Below are positions 25,613 to 33,144 of a DNA stretch of 64,000 nucleotides, one piece after another. Position 1 is the first letter of the stretch. The number at the start of each line of letters is the position of its first letter. The notes below the pieces were generated by a model, which was not told where the DNA came from, ran no database searches, and saw only the letters and a program-made list of their open reading frames with translations. Where the stretch lies: positions 2,418,001-2,482,000 of the forward strand of contig NZ_LT598653.1 of NCBI RefSeq assembly GCF_900078365.1. The letters run 5' to 3'. The stretch comes from an uncultured Sphingopyxis sp. GTDB taxonomy: Bacteria > Pseudomonadota > Alphaproteobacteria > Sphingomonadales > Sphingomonadaceae. The translations under genes were made by a program, and so were the position numbers.

Positions 25613-28252
25613 TCAAGCCGCCCGCCGGACGCGTCCGCGCGCCGGCGCGGCGGCTTTCGTCCCGATCAGCGCCTCGATCTCGACCGCCTCGGCAAACTGG
25701 ACGCCGACGCGATTGCCCGCCGACCAGCGCGCCTCGGCGTCGACCGGCTGCCCGGCCCCGAATTCAAGCGTCATCGGCGTTCCGGCCGGAACATTCCACA
25801 GCCCCTCGATCAGCGCGCCGCGCGACGACATATTGCGGACGATCGCCTCGTAGCGATAGCCGCCGCTGTCGATCTGGATCGTGCGGAAGACCGTCAGCCG
25901 CGGCTCGCGCGCGCTCTTGAAACCCTTGGCCTCGACGCGTCCGCCGCCCTCGCGGAGCAGCGCGAGCACTTCGCCGAGGTCCATCGGGCGTCCATAGATA
26001 TAGCCCTGGACATGGCTGCACCCGAGGCTGCGGACCAGCGCGAGATCGTCGTGCGTCTCGACCCCCTCGGCGGTCGTCTCCATATCAAGCGCGGACGCGA
26101 GGCCCACGATCGAAGAGATGATCGCCGCGTTCATGCTGGTCCTGTCGGCCGCGCCGAGGACGAAGCTCTGGTCGATCTTGATCTTGTCGAACGGCGCCTT
26201 CTTGAGATAGCCGAGCGCCGAATAGCCGGTGCCGAAATCGTCGAGCGCCAGCCGCACGCCGGTGCGCTTCAGCTTCTGGAACATCGCGAGATTCTCGGCG
26301 CTTTCGTCGAGGAAGACCCCCTCGGTGATCTCGAGCTCGAGCTGCTCGGGCCGGATGCCCGCCGCCGACACCGCGTTGACGATCGTCGCCGGCAGCTTTT
26401 CATTGGCGAACTGGCGCGGCGAGACATTGACCGCGACGCGGTAGCCCGGGCCGAGCTTTGCGATCGCGGCGCAGGCCGAGCGGATGATCCATTCGCCGAT
26501 CGGGACGATCAGGTTCGATTCCTCGGCGACGGGGATGAATTTCGACGGGCTGATCGTCCCCGCGCTCGCATGATGCCAGCGGATCAGCGCCTCGAACCCC
26601 GAAATGCGCTCGCTCGCGACATCGACGATCGGCTGATAGAGCAATTGCAGCTCGTCCTTCGCCAGCGCGTCGCGCAGCGCGTCCTCGATCGCCTTGCGCT
26701 CGCTCGCCTGGTTGTGCATCGCGTCGGCATAGAAGCGATAGACGCCGCGCCCCGCATCCTTCGCGGCGTAAAGAGCGAGGTCGGCGTTGCGGACGAGCGC
26801 GGAGGCGCTCACCCCCTGCCCGTCCGAAACCGCGATCCCGATCGACGATCCGATGCGCACCTGCTCGCCCTCGATCGCGAAGGGCTTGGCGAGGCTGAGG
26901 ATGATCGCATTGGCGATCCCCGCGAGCTTTTCGGGCTGACTCAGCTGCGGCACGACGATCTGGAACTCGTCGCCGCCGAGCCGCCCGACCTGCCCCTTGT
27001 CGCCGACGATCTGGGTCAGCCTTCCTGCGACCTGCTGGAGCAGCTGGTCGCCGACCGGATGGCCCAGCGTGTCGTTCACCGCCTTGAAGCGGTCGAGGTC
27101 CATCAACAGCAGCGCGCACGGCTGCGGCTGGCCGCTGTGGCTCTTCAGCGCGCGCTCGAGCAGGTCGGTGATGTGGCGCCGGTTGGCAAGACCGGTCAGC
27201 GTGTCGTAGCGCGCGAGCTGGTTGATCTCGCGCTCCGACCTCTTCTGGTCGGTCAGGTCGGTGCCGCTGCCGCGGAATCCCTGAAAATTGCCGAATTCGT
27301 TGCTGATCGGCTGGCCCGAAATCGACCACCAGCGCTCCTCGCCCGGCACCGCTGCCTGCACCGTCAATTCCTTGAACGGCGTGCGCGACGACAGGCTGAA
27401 CCCCAGCGTGCGTTCCTCGCTTTCGTCCTTGCCGACGCGCTTGCGGATGATGTCGGTAAAGGGGTGGCCGAGCAGATGGGTGAGCGGCCGGTCGAGACGC
27501 GCCGCGACGGTCGGCGAAATATAGACGAGCCGTCCGTCGCGATCGGTTTCCCAGAACCAGCCGCGCCCCGCGCGCTCGAAATCGCGCACCAGACCCAGCG
27601 CGCGCTGCTGGTCGCCGATCGCGAGGCGCGCCGCGCGCGTCGCACGCCGTTGATGGCGGACGTCCTCGCGCATCATCGCGGTGAGCAGGCCCAGGAAGAT
27701 GAAACCGGCGACGCCGAACGGCCACGACGCGACGCCGATCGCCCCGCCGAGCACCGTCGCTCCGGCAAAGGTGAAAAAGGCCGGCCGCACGATCGCCGCC
27801 GCCGACGCCGCGACCAGCAGCGACCCGACATGGATCGCGGTGAAGGCGTCGAAATAGCGTCCCCCGTCGGGAACCGCGATCGCGGCGAACATCGCCGCGG
27901 CGTTGAGCAAGGAACCGAGCGCGATCAGCGCCATGCACAGCATCGCCATCGTCCGCACGCGCTGCTGCGCGATCGGCCGCGGCCGGCGCATCGCCTGGCC
28001 GATCACCATCAGCGCGACGTCGCACGGCAGCCCCGCCGCCATCACCAGCCAGTGCGAGAGATGATCGAGGAAGCCGGCGGCGCCCGGCAGGAAGGCGAAG
28101 CTCAGGAAAGCGAGAACGCGGCCGATCAGCACATGATGCCACAGCTTCGCGACGCGCATGACGCCGGCGACGAACTCGGGCGAATCGAACAGCGATTCGC
28201 CCGTCGCCAGATCGCCCGCCCCCGGCCCGATGATGCTGCGCCTTACCCCCAA
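25613..28252 (-). CDS. Membrane GGDEF-EAL-PilZ protein with PAS domain
   Basis: The 879-aa protein combines an N-terminal membrane region of about six helices (residues 35-195), a PAS domain (about 215-335), GGDEF (GRLGGDEF, 424-431), EAL (EALIRW, 554-559; also ELEITEGVFL and LDDFGTGYSALGYL) and a C-terminal PilZ domain (about 785-870). GGDEF and EAL catalytic residues are intact, but the RxxD inhibitory site five residues before GGDEF is missing. The PilZ part lacks the full RxxxR motif, so binding of c-di-GMP there is uncertain. The start is TTG at 28252, the least certain point. Confidence 0.9.
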   Translation of the reverse strand: MGVRRSIIGPGAGDLATGESLFDSPEFVAGVMRVAKLWHHVLIGRVLAFLSFAFLPGAAGFLDHLSHWLVMAAGLPCDVALMVIGQAMRRPRPIAQQRVRTMAMLCMALIALGSLLNAAAMFAAIAVPDGGRYFDAFTAIHVGSLLVAASAAAIVRPAFFTFAGATVLGGAIGVASWPFGVAGFIFLGLLTAMMREDVRHQRRATRAARLAIGDQQRALGLVRDFERAGRGWFWETDRDGRLVYISPTVAARLDRPLTHLLGHPFTDIIRKRVGKDESEERTLGFSLSSRTPFKELTVQAAVPGEERWWSISGQPISNEFGNFQGFRGSGTDLTDQKRSEREINQLARYDTLTGLANRRHITDLLERALKSHSGQPQPCALLLMDLDRFKAVNDTLGHPVGDQLLQQVAGRLTQIVGDKGQVGRLGGDEFQIVVPQLSQPEKLAGIANAIILSLAKPFAIEGEQVRIGSSIGIAVSDGQGVSASALVRNADLALYAAKDAGRGVYRFYADAMHNQASERKAIEDALRDALAKDELQLLYQPIVDVASERISGFEALIRWHHASAGTISPSKFIPVAEESNLIVPIGEWIIRSACAAIAKLGPGYRVAVNVSPRQFANEKLPATIVNAVSAAGIRPEQLELEITEGVFLDESAENLAMFQKLKRTGVRLALDDFGTGYSALGYLKKAPFDKIKIDQSFVLGAADRTSMNAAIISSIVGLASALDMETTAEGVETHDDLALVRSLGCSHVQGYIYGRPMDLGEVLALLREGGGRVEAKGFKSAREPRLTVFRTIQIDSGGYRYEAIVRNMSSRGALIEGLWNVPAGTPMTLEFGAGQPVDAEARWSAGNRVGVQFAEAVEIEALIGTKAAAPARGRVRRAA

Positions 28253-28433
28253 TGCCCTGATTTTCCCGCTTTATGTGATGGCGGTTTCACTGGCCGCAGG
28301 GGGTTACCAAATCCTTACCGCAGCGCACCGATTTCCGCCGATACTGTGCCAAAACGGAGACGGTCACCGATGCAACTCGCCGGAGGATGTGGGCTTTGGA
28401 GTGGATTGACGACGTTTAGGAGTTGAGCTGGTT

Positions 28434-28613
28434 TCCCCTCCCGCGGGCGGGAGGGGCAGCGAAACTTGCGAACTTGTTCGCTAGTTGCAGCGGGGTGGGC
28501 AATCGCAACGTCGCCGCCCACCCAGTATCAGGTCGGATGTGCCCCCGGCACATCCTTGATCAGCCCGGGGGCTGATCAACCTGATACTCCCCTCCCGCAA
28601 GCGGGAGGGGAGA
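28434..28613. repeat. Large composite inverted repeat before the desaturase
   Basis: The outer arms CCCCTCCCGCGGGCGGGAGG and CCCTCCCGCAAGCGGGAGGG enclose TATCAGGT...ACCTGATA-type pairs and a GGCACATCC hairpin. The copy family (CCCTCCCGC with GCGGGAGGG) recurs at 42364-42503 and 45670-45772. The rest of the 28253-28722 gap shows no gene. Confidence 0.8.
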
Positions 28614-28722
28614 AGAACGTCCGCTACCGGCCGAAACCAGCCGTACCGCTATCGCGGTCAAAAGCCATGACCACCAAAACGGAAGGGGTTACGTTTCGGT
28701 TCGCAACTTGTTATGGTGCGGC

Positions 28723-29754
28723 ATGCCTGCCGTCCGTCTCTTCCCGCCCGACCGCTTTTTCGACCGCGCCCAATGGTCGGCGATCACGCGCGCCTCGTCG
28801 TGGCGCGGCATCTGGCTGGTCGCGCATGCGTGGATCGTCAGCGTCGCGCTTGTCGGTCTCGCCGCCTGGTCGCAGAACCCCGCCGCCTGGCTGCTCGCGG
28901 TGGTCTTCGTCGGCGGGCGTCAGCTCGGCCTCGCGATCCTGATGCACGACGCGGCGCATGGCGCGCTGCACCCGAACCGCAAGTTCAACAATTTCCTCGG
29001 CCAATGGCTGACCGGTGCGGCGGTCGGTTCGGACCTGATCGCCTATCGCACCTATCATCTCCAGCATCATAAATTCACCCAGCAGCCCGAGGATCCCGAC
29101 CTCTCGCTGTCGAAGCCCTTTCCCACCACACGCGCCAGCCTGCGCCGCAAGATGCTGCGCGATCTGACCGGGCAAACCTTCTTCAAACAGCGCATGGCGC
29201 AGTTCGGTTTCGCCTTCGCCGGCCTCAAGGCGATGCTACACGGCGAGGCGGCGCAGAAGGGCGGCGCGAGCACCAAGGCCGGCACGCCCTTCAACAAGCA
29301 ATCCGACGATGGCATGACGTCACCGACGATCGACGTCGCGGGCGCGATGGCGGTGACGCGCGCGGTCGGCCGTTTCCTGATCGTCCAGGCGGTGCTGCTC
29401 GCGGCCTCGCTCGCGCTCTATGGCTGGACGCCGTACCTGCTCTGGCTTGCGGGACTCGCGACGACCTTTCAGCTTTACCTGCGCATCCGCAACATCGCCG
29501 AACATGCCTGCACGACGACCGGCAGCGAGGACCCGTTCACCCACGCGCGCACCACGCACGCGGGCTGGCTCGCGCGCGCGACGGTCGCTCCATATTGGGT
29601 GAATTATCACGCCGAGCATCACCTGTTCATGGGCGTGCCCTGCTATCGCCTGCCAGAGGTCCACGCCGCGCTCGGCCGCGCGGGTAAGCATGAAGCGATG
29701 ACGATCGCACCGAATTACACCGCCGTGCTGCGGCAGGTCACCGCCGCCGGCTGA
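28723..29754 (+). CDS. Membrane fatty acid desaturase
   Basis: The 343-aa membrane enzyme has the three histidine boxes of di-iron desaturases: HDAAHGALH, HLQHHKFTQ and, near the C-terminus, NYHAEHHLFMGVP. Hydrophobic segments lie between them. It would insert a double bond into a fatty acyl or carotenoid-like chain; the exact substrate is not set by the motifs. The ATG at 28723 follows GGTGCGG; a TTG five codons upstream is the alternative. Confidence 0.92.
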   Translation: MPAVRLFPPDRFFDRAQWSAITRASSWRGIWLVAHAWIVSVALVGLAAWSQNPAAWLLAVVFVGGRQLGLAILMHDAAHGALHPNRKFNNFLGQWLTGAAVGSDLIAYRTYHLQHHKFTQQPEDPDLSLSKPFPTTRASLRRKMLRDLTGQTFFKQRMAQFGFAFAGLKAMLHGEAAQKGGASTKAGTPFNKQSDDGMTSPTIDVAGAMAVTRAVGRFLIVQAVLLAASLALYGWTPYLLWLAGLATTFQLYLRIRNIAEHACTTTGSEDPFTHARTTHAGWLARATVAPYWVNYHAEHHLFMGVPCYRLPEVHAALGRAGKHEAMTIAPNYTAVLRQVTAAG

Positions 29755-29781
29755 AACCCGCCACGACGGTTATTCATAACT

Positions 29782-29859
29782 CGTCATCCCGGCGAAGGCC
29801 GGGATCTCATCGTTTCGGCCTGACACACCGTCGAGATCCCGGCCTTCGCCGGGATGACG
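29782..29859. repeat. Inverted repeat, CGTCATCCCGGCGAAGGCCGGGATCTC family
   Basis: Arms CGTCATCCCGGCGAAGGCCG and its complement around a 30-bp spacer, between two convergent genes. Sister copies are at 46873-46950 and 52198-52275. Confidence 0.9.
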
Positions 29860-29871
29860 ATGAGTATACTA

Positions 29872-30354
29872 TCAATCCTGCTCGACGAACCGCGCTCCCG
29901 CCCGGTCCTTCACCGTCTTCGCCGGATCAAAGATCATCCCGTTCATCGCCACATAAACCCCGGGCGGCAGCGTCTGCACCGCCGCGAGCGCAAATCCGAC
30001 GTTGAACTCGGCATCGCTCGCGCGCACCGACGCGGGCTGCATCGCGCCGGTCAGCACGATCGTCTTGCCTTCGATCCCCGCGAGCACGCGGCCGGTTACG
30101 ACCATCGTGTCGGTGCCATGGGTGACAAGGATGCGCGACGCATCGCTCGCCGCGACCGCGGCGCGGATTTTCTCCCGGTCGGCGTCATCCAATTCGAGGC
30201 TGTCCTTGCGCATCAGCTGCGTGACGCGGTGCGCGACATGGACATTATTCTCGCGCAGCATGTCGGGGATCGCCGCGGGCCCGATCTGGAACTCGCTCAA
30301 TGCGTCGAAATAGACCTTGTCGATCGTCCCGCCGGTCGTGAAAATGTCGATCAT
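29872..30354 (-). CDS. Short asparaginase-domain protein
   Basis: The 160-aa protein covers only the N-terminal half of the type I/II L-asparaginase fold (usual length about 330). The two threonine motifs are present: IFTTGGTIDK (residues 4-13) and ILVTHGTDTMVV. The C-terminal domain that completes the active site of a neighbouring subunit is absent, with no sign of a frameshift downstream, where a repeat follows. Single-domain forms exist in other proteobacteria. The ATG overlaps the DUF3291 stop (ATGA). Activity cannot be assumed. Confidence 0.85.
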   Translation of the reverse strand: MIDIFTTGGTIDKVYFDALSEFQIGPAAIPDMLRENNVHVAHRVTQLMRKDSLELDDADREKIRAAVAASDASRILVTHGTDTMVVTGRVLAGIEGKTIVLTGAMQPASVRASDAEFNVGFALAAVQTLPPGVYVAMNGMIFDPAKTVKDRAGARFVEQD

Positions 30355-30836
30355 GCGCATTCGTCCTGCACCGGCAGCGCCGGCGTGCCATCGGGGACGG
30401 CGAAGGGCCGCTTGAAGGTGAAGGCTTCGGCGGCCGGCCCGTGCGCTTCGAGCAACGCGAGCCGCGCCATCCCTTCGGCCACCGTCGGTCGATGCCCGGC
30501 GGGCACCCACCAAAGCACCTGATAGATGCCTATATGGTCGAACCATTCCTTGCGCCGCTTCATGATCGAAAGATGTTCGGGCTGGCGATAGACGAAGGCG
30601 GCAAGCGCATCGAGATCGCGCCACACCGACATGTTCGCGATGACGTGCGGGTCATCGGTGACGGGCACGTCGGTCGCGTTGTTGCCGTCACCGGCCAGTC
30701 GCCACACGAAACCATCGCTCGCCTCGGCGATCGCGTTCACGCCATCGAGCGCGTCCATGAAATCGCGGTTCGCGACATGATCGGCGGGCAGGCGGAAGCG
30801 CGCAATATTGATTTGCGCGAGTTCAAAACTTGCCAT
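30351..30836 (-). CDS. DUF3291 protein
   Basis: The 161-aa soluble protein matches DUF3291, a family with an antibiotic-monooxygenase-like ferredoxin fold. Telling segments are LAQINIARFRLP, VIANMSVWRDLDALAAFVY and HLSIMKRRKEWF, then YQVLWWVPAGHRPT. Function is unknown. It is translationally coupled to the short asparaginase gene and lies 12 bp after lysS. Confidence 0.85.
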   Translation of the reverse strand: MASFELAQINIARFRLPADHVANRDFMDALDGVNAIAEASDGFVWRLAGDGNNATDVPVTDDPHVIANMSVWRDLDALAAFVYRQPEHLSIMKRRKEWFDHIGIYQVLWWVPAGHRPTVAEGMARLALLEAHGPAAEAFTFKRPFAVPDGTPALPVQDECA

Positions 30837-30847
30837 GCCCGCCTTCC

Positions 30848-32449
30848 TTACGCCAAGGCCTCGGCGATCAGCCGCCGCGTGTTGTCGATGCCGAACAGCG
30901 CGATGAAGCTGCCCATGCGCGGCCCCGCGCTCGATCCGAGCAGGGTCTCATAGAGCGCCTTGAACCAATCGCGCAGATTTTCAAAGCCATAGGCCTCGTT
31001 CTTGCCGATCTCGTACACGATGTTCTGAATATCGTCGGCGGAAGCATCGGCGGGCAGCGCTGCGAGCTTGGCGTCGAGTTCGCGCAAGGCCGCCCCCTCG
31101 CCGCCCGCGGGCTTGCGGCGGTTCAGCGTCGGCGCGACGAAATCGCGGTTATACGCCATCGCATTGTCGATCAGCCGGTCGAGTTCGGGATAGCTCGTCG
31201 CATCGGCGCCCGCGACATATTGGCCGAGGTAGCGCCAGATCTGCTCCTTCGACGCATCGGCGCCCATCACCCCGACGAGGTTGAGCAGCAGCCCGAAGGT
31301 CACCGGCAGTTCGGTTGCCGGCACATCCTGCCCCCGCGCGACATGAACATGATGCACCGGATTGCCGAGCTTCTTGTCGGGTTCCTGCGCCGGATAATTG
31401 CCGCGCATCTGCAGATATTCATCGACCGCCTTGGGCACGACGCCGATATGGAGCTGCTTCGCCGCCTTGGGCTCGCGGAACGCAAAGAAGGCGAGGCTTT
31501 CCTCGCTGCCATAGCTCAGCCATTCCTCGATCGAGAGGCCGTTGCCCTTCGACTTCGAAATCTTCTCGCCCTTTTCGTCGAGGAACATTTCATAGATCAG
31601 CCCCTCGGGCTTGCGTCCGCCGAGCGCCTTGGCGATCTTGCCCGACTGGACGCCGCTGTCGGTCAGATCCTTGCCGTACATCTCGTAATCGACGCCGAGC
31701 GCGACCCAGCGCATCGCCCAGTCGACCTTCCACTGCAGCTTGGCGCCGCCGCCGAGGATCGAATGCGTGATCGTCTCGCCCTCGTCCTCGAACGACACGA
31801 GACCGGCATCGGCATCGACCACCGTCACCGGTACCTGCAGCACGATTCCCGACTTCGGGCTGACCGGCAGGATCGGCGAATAGGTCGCGGCGCGCTCGGC
31901 GCGCAGCGTCGGCAGCATGATGTCGAGAATGTCCTGATTGTGGCGCAGCACATTCTTCAGCGCCGCGTCGAAAGCGCCTGCCTTATATCGCTCGGTCGAG
32001 CTGACGAATTCATATTCGAAGCCGAAACGGTCGAGAAACTCGCGCAGCATCGCATTGTTATGATGCGCGAAACTCTCATACTTGCCGAACGGATCGGGGA
32101 TCGCGGTGAGCGGCTTGCCCAGATATTCGCGTAGCATATCCTGCTGCGGCACATTGTCGGGAACCTTGCGCAGCCCGTCCATGTCGTCGCTGAACGCGAC
32201 GAGCCGCGTCGCGGCGCCGCCGGTCAGCGCCTCATAGGCGCGGCGGACCATCGTCGTGCGCAGCACTTCGTTGAAGGTGCCGATATGCGGCAACCCCGAC
32301 GGACCATAGCCGGTCTCGAACAGCACGGGGGCACCCGCTGGCTTGCCCCCCGGATAGCGTTTGACCAGCTTGCGCGCTTCCTCGAACGGCCAGGCCTTGG
32401 ACGTTTGCGCGGGCTCGCGCAGCGAAGGATGAAGGTGCAAGTCAGTCAT
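30848..32449 (-). CDS. lysS: Lysyl-tRNA synthetase, class I
   Basis: The 533-aa enzyme charges tRNA-Lys. It is the class I (archaeal/alphaproteobacterial) type, shown by the HIGH-like motif GPSGLPHIGTFNEV and the KMSKS-like KISKSKGNGLS. Alphaproteobacteria commonly use this form in place of class II LysRS. The ATG at 32449 (MTDLHLHPSLREPA) is chosen; the frame upstream runs into a repeat. Confidence 0.96.
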   Translation of the reverse strand: MTDLHLHPSLREPAQTSKAWPFEEARKLVKRYPGGKPAGAPVLFETGYGPSGLPHIGTFNEVLRTTMVRRAYEALTGGAATRLVAFSDDMDGLRKVPDNVPQQDMLREYLGKPLTAIPDPFGKYESFAHHNNAMLREFLDRFGFEYEFVSSTERYKAGAFDAALKNVLRHNQDILDIMLPTLRAERAATYSPILPVSPKSGIVLQVPVTVVDADAGLVSFEDEGETITHSILGGGAKLQWKVDWAMRWVALGVDYEMYGKDLTDSGVQSGKIAKALGGRKPEGLIYEMFLDEKGEKISKSKGNGLSIEEWLSYGSEESLAFFAFREPKAAKQLHIGVVPKAVDEYLQMRGNYPAQEPDKKLGNPVHHVHVARGQDVPATELPVTFGLLLNLVGVMGADASKEQIWRYLGQYVAGADATSYPELDRLIDNAMAYNRDFVAPTLNRRKPAGGEGAALRELDAKLAALPADASADDIQNIVYEIGKNEAYGFENLRDWFKALYETLLGSSAGPRMGSFIALFGIDNTRRLIAEALA

Positions 32450-32492
32450 GCCGCGCCCATAGCGGCAAGGCGGGCGGAAGAAAAGCACGCCC

Positions 32493-32580
32493 GTCGCCCC
32501 CGCGCAGGCGGGGGCCGCTGGAGGCCTTTTCCGGCATCGCTGCGTAAACCGGCAGCGGCCCCCGCCTTCGCGGGGGCGAC
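32493..32580. repeat. Inverted repeat, GTCGCCCCCGCG family
   Basis: Third full copy of the family at 18478-18553, with one arm varied (GCGCAGGCG for GCGAAGGCG). It lies between the divergent lysS and PilZ genes. Confidence 0.88.
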
Positions 32581-32634
32581 GTCTTCTGATCACCGTTACC
32601 GGAAAATTTACCATGCCGGGCCTAGCCTCGCGAC

Positions 32635-33003
32635 ATGACGAACTTCCGCACTCCTACTGCCCGCGGCCACAAGCGCACCCCGGTGTCGATCGACGTCACC
32701 GTCAACGGCATCCTCAGCTTGGTCGACGGCCGGATCACTGACCTGTCGGAAGGCGGCGCGCGCGTCGACGGGGCGAGCATGCCGGCGCGCTCGCGCTGCG
32801 AAATCCATTATGGCGGCGAAGTCACCTACGCCGTCGTCATGTGGTCCGAATATGACCGCATGGGCGTGCGCTTTCCCTATGAACTGACGCATGGCGCGCT
32901 CCACAAGGCGCTCCAGAGCGCACGGAGCGCGGCGATGATCGAACCCGCGCAGATATTCCACCGCAACCGCCCGGCGGTATTCGGACGGCGCGGATTGAGT
33001 TGA
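32635..33003 (+). CDS. PilZ domain protein
   Basis: The 122-aa soluble protein is a single PilZ domain. The N-terminal block ARGHKRTPVSIDVTVN holds arginine/lysine residues in place of a canonical RxxxR, and ITDLSEGGARVDG is the matching D/NxSxxG motif. PilZ domains bind cyclic di-GMP or act as partners of c-di-GMP proteins; the imperfect RxxxR leaves binding uncertain. Confidence 0.85.
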   Translation: MTNFRTPTARGHKRTPVSIDVTVNGILSLVDGRITDLSEGGARVDGASMPARSRCEIHYGGEVTYAVVMWSEYDRMGVRFPYELTHGALHKALQSARSAAMIEPAQIFHRNRPAVFGRRGLS

Positions 33004-33021
33004 CGCGACCTCCCAATAGCT

Positions 33022-33093
33022 CGTCATTCCCGCGAAAGCGGGAACCCAGCGAGTAACCGTTGCCACTGGGTTCCCGCTTTCGCGGGAATGACG
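33022..33093. repeat. Inverted repeat, CGTCATTCCCGCGAAAGCGGGAA family
   Basis: Near-perfect arms CGTCATTCCCGCGAAAGCGG and its complement around an 18-bp spacer. It is a copy of the element at 19245-19323. Confidence 0.9.
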
Positions 33094-33144
33094 AAATTGT
33101 GCGCCATGCTTGCCGCGTTCCTCTTTTGTCCCTAGCGTGGGACG

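Noticed and set aside
25475..28426. 983-codon open frame opposite the GGDEF-EAL-PilZ gene
   Set aside because: The minus-strand gene has complete GGDEF, EAL and PAS motifs; the opposite frame has none.
29872..30624. Longer asparaginase frame starting at 30624
   Set aside because: The extension overlaps the DUF3291 gene completely and adds unrelated Arg-rich sequence; the ATG at 30354 gives the correct domain start.
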